Below are positions 25,064 through 33,677 of a stretch of DNA of 64,000 nucleotides, piece by piece (within the stretch, counting starts at the first letter, position 1; every line of letters begins with the position of its first letter). The stretch is taken from contig RFVF01000008.1 in NCBI GenBank assembly GCA_009922615.1, forward strand, positions 1 through 64,000, given 5' to 3'. This stretch comes from Pseudomonadota bacterium. Its GTDB lineage: Bacteria > Verrucomicrobiota > Verrucomicrobiia > Limisphaerales > SXTU01. The position numbers and the translations under genes are program-made. The notes below the pieces were generated by a model. The model saw only the letters and a program-made list of their open reading frames with translations, was not told where the DNA came from and did not search any database.

Positions 25064-25097
25064 GGCGGCGGTCTTCGTGACCGCCGCCTTCGTTTTT
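25064..25097 (+). terminator. Rho-independent terminator after tig
   Basis: Perfect 10-bp stem GGCGGCGGTC (25064-25073) with GACCGCCGCC (25079-25088), loop TTCGT, then TTCGTTTTTGG. The rest of the 314-bp gap to the next gene holds only the candidate promoter at 25219. Confidence 0.85.
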
Positions 25098-25218
25098 GGC
25101 AGGCCGCCTGAATCGATCCGCAATCGCCGGCCGCTCCTCCCCGCCCGACTGGTGCCGAATGAGGATGTTCCTCGTCCGCGTCTCACGTTGGCACAGCGAC
25201 GGTGGACCGCCCTTTGGC

Positions 25219-25247
25219 TTGCTCCAGCCTGAAGAAGCGAATATAGC
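25219..25247 (+). promoter_or_regulatory. Candidate sigma-70 promoter
   Basis: TTGCTC (25219-25224), 17-bp spacer, TATAGC (25242-25247), about 100 bp upstream of the aminotransferase start. Reasonable boxes and spacing; unproven. Confidence 0.45.
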
Positions 25248-25349
25248 TGCAAGCATGACGTTTTACGACCATTTCCACGTTGAGCGCGCCAATAACGTTT
25301 TGCGTGACTCGCGCATTCAATAGTGCCCCTCTGTGGCTATTCTCCCCGC

Positions 25350-26453
25350 ATGAAAGTCCCGTTCTCCTACCTCGACCGCCAGTTCGCCAATCTCGAGGAC
25401 TACCTCGCCGACCTCCGTGCGTTCGTGCCGACCGGCGACTTCACTCTCGGCGAGCCGCTGGAGCAGTTCGAGGCCAGCTTCGCGAAACTGATGGAAGCCC
25501 CGCACGCCATCGGCGTCGGCACCGGCACGGACGCCATCGCGTTGTCACTGAAGAATCTCGGCGTCGGCCCGGGCGACGAAGTCATCACCACGCCGAACAC
25601 CTTCGTCGCCACTGTCGGCGCCATCGTGCAGACCGGCGCGCGGCCCGTCTTCGTGGACAGCACGGACGGCTACGTGATTGACGTGAAGAAGATTGAGGCC
25701 GCCCTCACGCCGCGCACCAAGGCCATCGTCCCCGTCCACTACACCGGCAACGTCGCCGACATGCCGGCCATCATGGCCATCGCAAAGGCGCGCGGCCTCC
25801 ACGTCGTCGAGGACGCCTGCCAGGCCATTATGGGCTCGATTGATGGCAAGCTCGTCGGATCGTGGGGTGCGACGGCGGCGTTCAGCCTGCACCCGCTCAA
25901 GAACCTCAACGTCTGGTCCGACGGCGGCGTCATCATCACGCACGACGACGCGCTCGCCGCCAAGCTCCGCAAGTATCGCAACCACGGCCTGCGCAACCGC
26001 GATGAAGTCGAGTTCTACGGCGTGAACTGCCGTCTCGACACCATCCAGGCCGTCATCGGCAACCGGCTCATCCCGACGACGCCCGAGATCACCCGCAAGC
26101 GCATCGCCAACGCCGCGCGCTACGACGCCGCATTCGCCGACCTCGGCGAGTTCATCAAGATTCCCGTGCGCCGCCCCGGCGTCCGCCACGTCTATCACCT
26201 CTATTCGCTCCATGTGCAGCGCCGCGACGAACTCCTCGCCTTCCTCGTGAAGAATGGCGTGCAGGCGAAGATTCATTATCCCATACCCATGCACCTCCAA
26301 CCCGCGTCAGCCTGCCTCGGCTACAAGCTGGGCGACTTCCCCGACGCGGAAAACCACAGCCGCGTGTGTATCACGCTCCCCGGCCACTCGTATCTCACCG
26401 AGGACGAAGTGAGCTACACCATCGAGCAGGTGCGGAAGTTTTACCTGCGTTGA
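25350..26453 (+). CDS. DegT/DnrJ/EryC1/StrS sugar aminotransferase
   Basis: PLP-dependent aminotransferase of the type that aminates keto-sugar nucleotides for surface glycans. 367 aa. Blocks: [42 protein letters not shown], and the PLP lysine Lys184 in [16 protein letters not shown], where a few family members have other residues. An end block [20 protein letters not shown] follows. Four bp separate it from the HAD-kinase fusion gene, so the two form an operon, which suggests a joint role in an unusual sugar or glycan modification. Confidence 0.92.
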   Translation: MKVPFSYLDRQFANLEDYLADLRAFVPTGDFTLGEPLEQFEASFAKLMEAPHAIGVGTGTDAIALSLKNLGVGPGDEVITTPNTFVATVGAIVQTGARPVFVDSTDGYVIDVKKIEAALTPRTKAIVPVHYTGNVADMPAIMAIAKARGLHVVEDACQAIMGSIDGKLVGSWGATAAFSLHPLKNLNVWSDGGVIITHDDALAAKLRKYRNHGLRNRDEVEFYGVNCRLDTIQAVIGNRLIPTTPEITRKRIANAARYDAAFADLGEFIKIPVRRPGVRHVYHLYSLHVQRRDELLAFLVKNGVQAKIHYPIPMHLQPASACLGYKLGDFPDAENHSRVCITLPGHSYLTEDEVSYTIEQVRKFYLR

Positions 26454-26457
26454 GTCC

Positions 26458-28107
26458 ATGCGCCTCGGCCTCGACTTCGACGGCACGGTGGTGGTGTATG
26501 ACGAGGTCTTCCACCGCTACGCAACCGAGCGCTTCGGATTGCCGGCGGGCGTGCCGCTGAACAAGACCGTCGTGCGCGACTGGCTGCGGAGCCAAACCGA
26601 CGGCGAGCAGAAGTGGATTGAACTCCAAGGCCTGGTTTACGGGCTGAAGATGACCGAAGCGAAAATGGCTCCCGGCCTTGCGGAATTCCTTCGTGCCATC
26701 CGCGCCGTTCAAATTCCCGTCTGCATCATCAGCCACAAGACCGAGTTCTCCGTCGCCGAGCCGCACGTGAACTTGCGCGCAGCGGCGCTCGCGTGGCTGG
26801 AGGCGAACGGCTTCTTCGCCGCCGAGGGCTTTTGCCTCCGCCGCGAAGATGTCTTCTTCGAGTCCACGCGCGCCGCGAAGCTCCAGCGCATCGCCGCTCA
26901 AGGCTGCACGGTGTTCGTGGATGATTTGGAGGAAGTGCTGACCGAGCCGGAATTTCCGCAAGGCGTCGAACGCTGGCATTATCTCCCCGGCCAGACCGAA
27001 CGACGAGAAGGCGACATTCAGGCTTTCTCCGATTGGACACGACTGTTGGCGCGGCTTTGCCCAAACGAGCCCATCTTCGCCACCGTCGCCGCCACGCTCG
27101 GCCAACGCCCGGATTCCGTCACACGCCTCGCCGGCGGCGCGAACAACGTCGTCGCCCGCGTGGACGTGGGCGGCAAGCCGCTGCTCGCCAAGCTCTACTT
27201 CACCCACGCCCGCGACCCGCGCGACCGGCTGGGCACGGAGTTTGGCATGCTGGACTTCCTCTGGCGCAACGGTGTGCGCTGCGTGCCCGAGCCCCTGCAG
27301 ATGAGCCGCGAGCAGAATCTTGGGCTCTACGAATTCGTCGCGGGCTTGCGCGTCGCGTCGGGGCAGGTGACGCAGGCCGACGTCGGGCAACTCGTGGATT
27401 TGCTCGCGGCGATGTGGCGGCTGCGCACGCAGCCGGGCGCAGAGAAATTACCGCCGGCATCCGAAGCCGCATTCACGCTTGATGGCTATTGGGCAAATGT
27501 GGAACGGCGCTTGCAACGCGTCCGCACGGCGCTCGCGAACCGCGCCGAAGTCGCCACCGTCAGTGAGTTCGTCGAACGCGAACTCGTGCCCGTCACGGCG
27601 GAAGTGCGTGCATTCGTTGAGTGCGAAGCAACGTCGCTCAGCCTCGCGTTGGATGCCGAACTGCCACACGACCAACGCACGTTGTCGCCCGCCGATCACG
27701 GCTTTCACAATGTCCTTCGGCGTGCGGATGGGCGGCTGACATTCCTCGACTTCGAGTATGCCGGTTGGGATGACCCGGCGCAGACCATCGCCAACGCAAT
27801 GTTGTTGCCGGAAGTTCCGTTGCCCATCGAGCACCGGGCCGACTTCATCCGGGACATGCTGGCGCGGCTCAATGACGCAACCGGGGTCGCCGCGCGGTTG
27901 CGCCTCACGTATCCGATGCTCGCGCTCAAGTGGAGCCTCATCATGCTGAACGAGTTTTTGCCCGTGGCCGGAGCGCGCCGCATGTTTGCGGGGGCGAACG
28001 AAGTAGCGCGGCGCGCGGCGCAGTTGGAGAAGTCGCGGCGGCAACTCGGCGTGGTCCGAGAGTCACTGCGGGCGGACTGCTGGCTCGCTGCTTGGACGGG
28101 AAATTAG
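26458..28107 (+). CDS. HAD phosphatase-like / small-molecule kinase fusion
   Basis: 549 aa with two enzyme-like halves. Residues about 1-190 are a HAD domain: motif I GLDFDGTVV (nucleophile and acid Asp), motif II in CIISHKTE, motif IV VFVDDLEEVL. Residues about 215-530 are an aminoglycoside/choline-kinase-like domain: an N-lobe start LAGGANNVVARVDVG, the catalytic loop PADHGFHN in place of the usual HGDxxxxN, and the metal-binding DFEYAGWDDP. Such kinases act on small alcohols or sugars. Fusion plus linkage to a sugar aminotransferase suggests phosphorylation and dephosphorylation in glycan decoration. Its stop overlaps the convergent response-regulator gene by 4 nt. Confidence 0.78.
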   Translation: MRLGLDFDGTVVVYDEVFHRYATERFGLPAGVPLNKTVVRDWLRSQTDGEQKWIELQGLVYGLKMTEAKMAPGLAEFLRAIRAVQIPVCIISHKTEFSVAEPHVNLRAAALAWLEANGFFAAEGFCLRREDVFFESTRAAKLQRIAAQGCTVFVDDLEEVLTEPEFPQGVERWHYLPGQTERREGDIQAFSDWTRLLARLCPNEPIFATVAATLGQRPDSVTRLAGGANNVVARVDVGGKPLLAKLYFTHARDPRDRLGTEFGMLDFLWRNGVRCVPEPLQMSREQNLGLYEFVAGLRVASGQVTQADVGQLVDLLAAMWRLRTQPGAEKLPPASEAAFTLDGYWANVERRLQRVRTALANRAEVATVSEFVERELVPVTAEVRAFVECEATSLSLALDAELPHDQRTLSPADHGFHNVLRRADGRLTFLDFEYAGWDDPAQTIANAMLLPEVPLPIEHRADFIRDMLARLNDATGVAARLRLTYPMLALKWSLIMLNEFLPVAGARRMFAGANEVARRAAQLEKSRRQLGVVRESLRADCWLAAWTGN

Positions 28108-28643
28108 GCCTTCGCCGCGCACGCCGGGCAATCTCCCAGCAAAGCCTTCAGCTCTGGATGAGCGGCCAAATGATCCTGAAGCCGTTGCCGATGGATGGGA
28201 TTATCTTGGAGACAGCCGCAAGTGCCGCACACCGGCAGGGCCGCAGCGAGTGCATGGAGTTCCTGCTGCATGGTCAGCGTGCGCTCGGCAACGCGGAGGC
28301 GGCAGCGCAGCAGCTCCGGCTCGAATGGCTTGACGATGAAATCATCCGCTCCGGCGGCCAGGCCGGCGACGAAATGCTTCATGTCGCCGAGCCCGGTCAC
28401 GAGCATGATGTAAGGTTGCACCGCGCGCTCGGCCGTGGCGGTCCGCACGCGCTTGCACAGTTCCAAGCCGTCCATCGCCGGCATCTCCCAGTCTGAAATG
28501 AGGACGGGGGTCCGCTCGCGTTCGTAGGTCTGCCATGCCTCGAGTCCGTTCTCGGCAGTGATCACCTCGTGGTCGAGGTCTTCCAAAATGGAACGGAGCA
28601 GGTTGCGGGTTACGCGGGAATCGTCGGCGAGGAGAATCTTCAT
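28104..28643 (-). CDS. Response regulator receiver protein with Cys-rich tail
   Basis: 179 aa. The receiver domain (about 1-120) has the acidic pair Asp7/Asp8, phosphoacceptor Asp51 in LISDWEMP, Thr in LVTGLGD, and Lys105 in IVKPFEP. No DNA-binding or enzymatic domain follows. The tail (about 135-179) has CGTCGC and DCPAC, a four-cysteine arrangement like the LPxCxxCKKxR...CPxC tails of some receiver proteins, possibly metal-binding. No histidine kinase is nearby. Confidence 0.85.
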   Translation of the reverse strand: MKILLADDSRVTRNLLRSILEDLDHEVITAENGLEAWQTYERERTPVLISDWEMPAMDGLELCKRVRTATAERAVQPYIMLVTGLGDMKHFVAGLAAGADDFIVKPFEPELLRCRLRVAERTLTMQQELHALAAALPVCGTCGCLQDNPIHRQRLQDHLAAHPELKALLGDCPACAAKA

Positions 28644-28673
28644 AGCGATGCGTCTCGCCGCGAGGATACCCGG

Positions 28674-30848
28674 TCAGTGGTTGAAAACAAACTCAACCGC
28701 GTTCAACAGGCTCCAGGCGAAATCCTCCGCCGCCTGCTGGCGGTTCGGGCTTGCTGCGAGGTGCTTCACGGCCAGTTGTCGTTCAGCCTCCGTCGGCAGC
28801 CGGCTGAAGAAAGTCAGGTAAAGTGCTTCTGCCAGTTTCGCGTTGTCCGCGTGCGCTGCGACCAGCCGCGCGATCTGGCCGTCGGCGTGTGACAGCTTGG
28901 ACTGGAGATTCGGTGAGTTCAGCAGATGCAGCACCTGCGCGATGCTGGCTTCCGCGTTGCGTTCGCACTCGCAGGCAGTCACGCGCACCGGCCGGCCGAA
29001 AAGCTTGAGGAAATAATGTTGCGCCTGGCTGTCCCAGAGCTGCACGGCGCGCGTCCCGGCGGGCACGCCGTCGAACTTCTCGGGCACGCCCGTCACATCG
29101 CAAACCGCATCGAGCAGCACCTCGGCGGGCAGGCGCTTGAACAGCGCGCGGGAAAAATTTTGCTCATCCTGCGCGTTGGTGTCGTTCGGTGTGGCGCTCA
29201 ACTGGTAGGTGCGCGATGCGGTGAGCGTGCGGATGAACTGCTGGAGGTCGAAGCGCGCGTCCACGAGCGACTTGGCCACCGCGTCGAGCAGCGCCGGGTT
29301 GCCAGCGGGGTTCGTGGCCCGCACGTCATCCACGGGTTCCACGATGCCGCGCCCGAAGAAGTGCGCGACAAGCCGGTTCGCCAGGTTGCGTGCGAACCAC
29401 GGGTTCTCCGGCGCGGTGAACCACTCGGCCAGCGCGCGGCGGCGATCACCGGTATCCATCACGGGGGCGGCATCCAGCGCGTGCGGCGGGACATTTTCAC
29501 CCGTGCGCGGATGCTTCGTGGTCGGGTTGCCCTCGGCCAGCAACGTCTCGCCGAGCGCGCCCTTGCGAATACTCACCTGTGCGAAGAGCCCGGACATCCC
29601 GTAGTAATCCGTCTGGCTCCAACGATCGAAGGGATGATGATGGCATTCCGCGCACGCGATGCGCACGCCGAGGAAGACCTGCGACACCGCGTTCGCCATC
29701 TCGCCGGGCTTGCTCACCACCTTGTAGAAATGGCCGGCCGGCGCGTCATCCAGCGGCCCCTCGGCGGTGAGCAGCGCGCGGGCAAACTGATCGAGCGGCC
29801 GGTTCGCAGCGAACTGCTCGCGAATCCACCGGTAGTAGGCGTAGGCATCGCGCTGGCCGAGCTTCTGCCGGTCCACGCGCAGCAGGTCCGACCACTTCAG
29901 CGCCCAGAAATCTGCAAACTCCGGGCGCACCAGCAGTGCATTCACAAGCCGCGCGCGCTTGTCTTTCGCCGGGTCAGCCAGGAAGCGCCTTGCCTCGTCC
30001 GCCGTGGGCAGCGTGCCGATGATGTCCAAGTGCGCGCGACGCAGGAACGTCGCGTCATCGCAGACATCGCTCGGGCGCAAGTTGAGCTTCTTCAAGTGCG
30101 CGTTGACGTGCCGGTCAATGAAGTTGAACTCCGCGAAGCCCGCTTCGCCCACCGGCTTGCCCGGACGCGGCACGATGGCCATGAACGACGTCACCTCGCC
30201 GAGATAGCGCGCCATCACCGAGGTCTGCCCGGGCAGCGAGCCGATGACCACCGCGCCGTGCTCATCCACCTTCGCGAGCGAATCGTTGTTCGACTGGAAG
30301 ACACAGAAGCGCGTCACGTCGCCCTTGCGACCATCGGAGTAAGTCGCGTTGACGCGGAGCTGGAGCTTGGCACCGGGCGTAAGAATTTTCTCGCGTGGCT
30401 CCAGCTCGACCTTCACCACGCGCGCGTCGTTGGTCGAACCAAACGGCGCGCCCGCCGCCAGCCACGCACGGATGGTCTCGTAGTCCGGCGAACCCACCGG
30501 GATGCGCGCGCCTCCTTGATGCGGCAACGTGCCACTGGCCTTGGCGAGGAAAAGACTCTGCTCCGGCAGTGCCGAGGAACTGCGCCGCCCCTTGCTCTCC
30601 GTGACGAACGCCCGCCAGTCCGCCAGCGCATCGTAGCCGAAGACCGACAGCTTGAAGCCGTTCTGGCCCTCCGCCTTGCCGTGGCAAGGCGAGGCGTTGC
30701 AGGAGTAGCGCGTGAGCAACGGGCTGATGTCGTTCTCGAAGTTGAACGTGCGCGGGGCGGCGACCTTGGATGTGGCCGCTTCAACCGATGGCAGCAGCCG
30801 GAGGCTAGCGACCAAAAGCAAGAGCGGATGAAGCAGGTGAAAGCGCAT
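28674..30848 (-). CDS. Exported DUF1549/DUF1553 protein with Ig-like domain
   Basis: 724 aa. The signal peptide (LLHPLLLLVASLRLLPSVEA) is followed by a heme-type motif CNASPCH, with four residues between the cysteines instead of two. A Big_2-like Ig domain lies at about 140-235 (VKVELEPREKILTPGAKLQL). DUF1549 is at about 245-430 (ARLVNALLVRPEFADFWALKWSDLL and the end block CAECHHHPFDRWSQTDYYG). DUF1553 follows at about 470-715 (RNLANRLVAHFFGRGIVEPVDD). The usual DUF1501 partner is not adjacent. Probably an envelope protein; biochemical role unknown. Confidence 0.9.
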   Translation of the reverse strand: MRFHLLHPLLLLVASLRLLPSVEAATSKVAAPRTFNFENDISPLLTRYSCNASPCHGKAEGQNGFKLSVFGYDALADWRAFVTESKGRRSSSALPEQSLFLAKASGTLPHQGGARIPVGSPDYETIRAWLAAGAPFGSTNDARVVKVELEPREKILTPGAKLQLRVNATYSDGRKGDVTRFCVFQSNNDSLAKVDEHGAVVIGSLPGQTSVMARYLGEVTSFMAIVPRPGKPVGEAGFAEFNFIDRHVNAHLKKLNLRPSDVCDDATFLRRAHLDIIGTLPTADEARRFLADPAKDKRARLVNALLVRPEFADFWALKWSDLLRVDRQKLGQRDAYAYYRWIREQFAANRPLDQFARALLTAEGPLDDAPAGHFYKVVSKPGEMANAVSQVFLGVRIACAECHHHPFDRWSQTDYYGMSGLFAQVSIRKGALGETLLAEGNPTTKHPRTGENVPPHALDAAPVMDTGDRRRALAEWFTAPENPWFARNLANRLVAHFFGRGIVEPVDDVRATNPAGNPALLDAVAKSLVDARFDLQQFIRTLTASRTYQLSATPNDTNAQDEQNFSRALFKRLPAEVLLDAVCDVTGVPEKFDGVPAGTRAVQLWDSQAQHYFLKLFGRPVRVTACECERNAEASIAQVLHLLNSPNLQSKLSHADGQIARLVAAHADNAKLAEALYLTFFSRLPTEAERQLAVKHLAASPNRQQAAEDFAWSLLNAVEFVFNH

Positions 30849-30897
30849 CAGTGAAGTAACGGCGTTCAGACGGGGTCGGTGAAAGCCCTGTTCACTA

Positions 30898-31863
30898 TCA
30901 GTAGGACTGCACCCCGAAGTGGAGCAGCTTTCGGGGCAGCACGTCGTCGAGGTTGGCGACGTCGGCGTCGTTCAGTTCGATCAGCTTGAAGCCGTATTTC
31001 TTGTAGATGTCGATTTTCCGAGTCTTGCGTTCGCGATAATGCGGGTCGTTCTCCATGCCCCAATACTCAATGTAGACCTTGCCGGTCGGAATGTAGAAAT
31101 CGCAGTAGAGGTCTTCTTCCACTGGCAGCTTGCGCTCGTAGGCGTGCACTAATTCGGCCATGTAAAGCCAGTTGTCGATGAGCATCTCGGCCTTCGATCG
31201 GACGTAGTGGCCGTCCGTCGTGCGGTGGCGGGCCTCGAACTTCTCGCGGAAGCCGACCGCCTCCGTCGGAGTCGCGGGCTTGCTCTCACTTGGCGGCGCG
31301 GCCGCGCCCTTGGACTCGTTGATGGTGTCCACCAAGCGCGGGTTGAGCGCAATGCCCGCAGGCCAGGTGACGTAGGGCACGCCGGTCTTGTAGTTCTCCA
31401 ACTGTTTAGCCCCGATGGCCAGACCCTGGTCGGTCGTCACCCAGCCTTTGATGCCGCGCTTGATCCAGCCCAACTCGGAGAGAATCGAGTTGATGCGCGT
31501 GGACGGCAGGCCGAATCGCTCGCCCAAATCCGTCGCCGTGAGGAATTGAACCTGTGCCGCCGACGCTGGCACGGGCGGCTTCACAGCGGGCTCAGGCGCG
31601 GGGGTAGAAGCGGGCGTGGAACCCAGACTCACCAGCGCCGAAGCGGTTTTGAACTCCTGCGGCCACGCGATATAGCGGCCGAACCGCTGGCTGTTGATGT
31701 AGATCCCGCCATGCTTCGTGCCGGCATCCGTCAACTCCAGCACCTGGTCTTTCTCATTCCAGGTCGTCCAGCCCAAGTCACGAAATCGGCGCGTCAAATC
31801 CTTGGCATCACAGTTCAGCGCCTTCGCCAGAGCTGTGGTGGAGAGGTGTTGGGACTCGTTCAT
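30898..31863 (-). CDS. Putative PD-(D/E)xK-like nuclease with two N-terminal helical domains
   Basis: 321 aa from ATG at 31863. The N-terminal half has two related domains of about 60 residues (about 6-68 and 106-168). Each starts LSTTALAK / LTATDLGE, has a G-W core and ends in a Y-x-x-WP motif (RYIAWP, PYVTWP), as in small winged-helix modules. The C-terminal part (about 205-321) reads YVRSKAEMLIDNWL, DLYCDFYIP, VYIEYWGM and ERKTRKIDIYKKYGFKLIEL. This fits a restriction-endonuclease-like fold with Glu, Asp and Glu, but the usual ExK lysine is replaced. It is 24 bp behind fdhD. Role unknown; DNA processing or defence is possible. Confidence 0.6.
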   Translation of the reverse strand: MNESQHLSTTALAKALNCDAKDLTRRFRDLGWTTWNEKDQVLELTDAGTKHGGIYINSQRFGRYIAWPQEFKTASALVSLGSTPASTPAPEPAVKPPVPASAAQVQFLTATDLGERFGLPSTRINSILSELGWIKRGIKGWVTTDQGLAIGAKQLENYKTGVPYVTWPAGIALNPRLVDTINESKGAAAPPSESKPATPTEAVGFREKFEARHRTTDGHYVRSKAEMLIDNWLYMAELVHAYERKLPVEEDLYCDFYIPTGKVYIEYWGMENDPHYRERKTRKIDIYKKYGFKLIELNDADVANLDDVLPRKLLHFGVQSY

Positions 31864-31887
31864 GACAATCGGGATCCTGCCCAAGCA

Positions 31888-32718
31888 TCAACCACCTGCC
31901 AAGCCCACACGCTCCTCGCCCGCATAGATGTTCATCCCCGCACCGCGCAAAAAGCCAACCAGTGTTTGCCCGCTGCGCTGCGCGAACTCTACGGCGAGGC
32001 TCGACGGCGCGGAAACCGCCGCCACCACTGGCACCCGCGCCGCCAACGCCTTCTGCATGATCTCGAATGACGCCCGCCCGCTGACGAGCAGGATATGGTC
32101 GGCCGGCGGATACGATCCGTTGAGAAACGCCCAGCCCAGCACCTTGTCCACCGCGTTGTGCCGGCCCACGTCCTCGCGGAGCACGAGCAGTTCGCCGGTC
32201 GCGGTAAAGAGCGCGGCGGCGTGCAGGCCGCCGGTTTGGTCGAATGTGGCTTGCCGCGCGGCTAGCCTCGCCGGGAGTTGGAGCAAGATTTCGGGCGCAA
32301 TGCGAACCGACGAAGTGACCGGTGGAAATTGCTGGTGAACGGATTCAATCGTCGCCTTCCCACACAGTCCGCAGCTCGACGATGCGAAGACGTGCCGCGT
32401 GAGTTGCTCAAAGTCCACGACAACCGAGGGCGCGAGGAAGACGTTGAGCGTGTTGCCGAGTTGCGCCGCCTCGCCCTGCTGGCAATGGGCGATCTCGACG
32501 ATGTCCCCCCGACACGTAACCAACCCCTCCGTCAGCAAGAAACCAGCGGCCAGCTCCGCGTCGCGCCCCGGTGTGCGCATCGTCACCGCCACACTCTGCC
32601 CGCGCACGCGAATCTCCAGCGGCTCCTCCCGCGCCAGCGCGTCCTGCTCTCGACGCGGCTCCTCGCCCCGCCGCCAGCGGAGGATTTCAGCGCACACGAT
32701 TTCCGGCGAGGAGGGCAT
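31888..32718 (-). CDS. fdhD: Formate dehydrogenase sulfurtransferase FdhD
   Basis: Carries sulfur from a cysteine desulfurase to the molybdenum cofactor of formate dehydrogenase. 276 aa. The sulfur-relay cysteines are C116 and C119 in SSSCGLCGK. Other family blocks are DAELAAGFLLTEGLV, FDQTGGLHAAALF, REDVGRHNAVDKVLGW and VSGRASFEI. No formate dehydrogenase or cofactor gene lies in the window, so the client is elsewhere. The nuclease-like gene follows closely on the same strand. Confidence 0.95.
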   Translation of the reverse strand: MPSSPEIVCAEILRWRRGEEPRREQDALAREEPLEIRVRGQSVAVTMRTPGRDAELAAGFLLTEGLVTCRGDIVEIAHCQQGEAAQLGNTLNVFLAPSVVVDFEQLTRHVFASSSCGLCGKATIESVHQQFPPVTSSVRIAPEILLQLPARLAARQATFDQTGGLHAAALFTATGELLVLREDVGRHNAVDKVLGWAFLNGSYPPADHILLVSGRASFEIMQKALAARVPVVAAVSAPSSLAVEFAQRSGQTLVGFLRGAGMNIYAGEERVGLAGG

Positions 32719-32727
32719 GCAGGTTTT

Positions 32728-32816
32728 CTACAAGGAAGGCAGGAGGGCAGGAATGGAAACAAGAGAACTGTGGCGATCAAAGCAGTCCTCTCCTGCCTTC
32801 CTGCTTTCCTTATAAA
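32728..32816. repeat. Inverted heptamer-type repeat upstream of fdhD
   Basis: The left arm (32728-32752, core AAGGAAGGCAGGAGGGCAGG) and right arm (32783-32816, core CCTGCCTTCCTGCTTTCCTT) are inverted copies with a few differences. Each is built on a 7-bp CAGGAAG-like unit. It fills most of the gap between fdhD and the oxygenase gene. Confidence 0.7.
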
Positions 32817-32838
32817 TTCCCTCTCCTCGTCTCATTGC

Positions 32839-33456
32839 CTAAAACCAGTTGTAGTTGAAACTCACGCTCACGCGCTCGGCCGCGACCGGGTTGGCCGGAA
32901 CTTCATGCCGCAGCCAGCTCTCGAAGAGGATGACGTTGCCTGCCTCGGCCGGGTAGTGGACGAAGGCTTGGTTCTCGCGACTCGCCCCGGACTTGCGCGG
33001 CGGTGCGGCCATGAAGCGGTCCAGCCGCGGGTCCTCGAACTTGATTGCCGCGCAGCCCTTGGGCGTTTTCACATAGAACGTGCCGCTAATGGTCGAGGTC
33101 GGGTGCAGGTGCAGGCCGTGCGCGGTCTGGCGCGGCATGATGTTCACCCAACAGTCGGTCATCTCGAGCCGGCGGTTTGTGAGGTCGAAATCCAGCTTGC
33201 GCGCGAACGCCTTCACGTGCCGGTCAATGCGCCGCTGCAAATCGGTGAACGTGGACGAGAACTGGTGCAGCTTGTCCATCGAGCCATAGCTCGTGAAGCC
33301 GCCCGGGTAATTCTTCTTCGACCACTTCTGCCCGTCGCGGTCGAAGTCGCGGAGCTGGTAAGCCTCCTTGAGCAACTCCGCGTTGAAGCGCGCCGCGCCC
33401 GTGCGGAGCAGCGGCGCGCAATAGATAAACGTCGGGAACCAAGCTTTAATGCGCAC
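32839..33456 (-). CDS. Putative 2-oxoglutarate/Fe(II) oxygenase (TIGR02466-like)
   Basis: 205 aa. The double-stranded beta-helix core has HLHPTSTISGTFYVKTP (first iron His region), FVHYPAEAGNVILFESWLRHEVPAN (second His) and ERVSVSFNYNW with the arginine that binds 2-oxoglutarate. This matches the small uncharacterised family often labelled putative 2OG-Fe(II) oxygenase. A GTG start at 33456 is used; no better ATG exists. Substrate unknown. A long inverted repeat lies just upstream. Confidence 0.82.
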   Translation of the reverse strand: MRIKAWFPTFIYCAPLLRTGAARFNAELLKEAYQLRDFDRDGQKWSKKNYPGGFTSYGSMDKLHQFSSTFTDLQRRIDRHVKAFARKLDFDLTNRRLEMTDCWVNIMPRQTAHGLHLHPTSTISGTFYVKTPKGCAAIKFEDPRLDRFMAAPPRKSGASRENQAFVHYPAEAGNVILFESWLRHEVPANPVAAERVSVSFNYNWF

Positions 33457-33470
33457 GCCGCGACGCTACC

Positions 33471-33663
33471 AGCGAAGTAGGTCAGGCTTCCAGCCTGACA
33501 TCCATATGGCACCGCGATGGAAGTTCGCAGAAGGCGACGCGGCTTCACCGAGCCATCAAACTCCGCCACAAGGCGCTTCTGGTTTCAGCAAGCAGGGATG
33601 CCTCTCGCCAGTTCAAGCTGAGGAGAAGTTAGATGTCAGGCTGGAAGCCTGACCTACTTCGCT
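33471..33663. repeat. REP/BIME-like cassette with perfect 31-bp inverted ends
   Basis: 33471-33501 and 33633-33663 are exact inverted copies; each contains its own palindrome AGGCTTCCAGCCT. The 131 bp between them show no gene. It occupies the divergent gap between the oxygenase and ymdB-like genes. It resembles a bacterial interspersed mosaic element or a small MITE. Confidence 0.8.
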
Positions 33664-33677
33664 GCTAGTCTCGCCGC

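Noticed and set aside
25096-25323. Small plus-strand ORF between tig and the aminotransferase
   Set aside because: It overlaps the tig terminator tail and the candidate promoter, and has no recognisable protein features.
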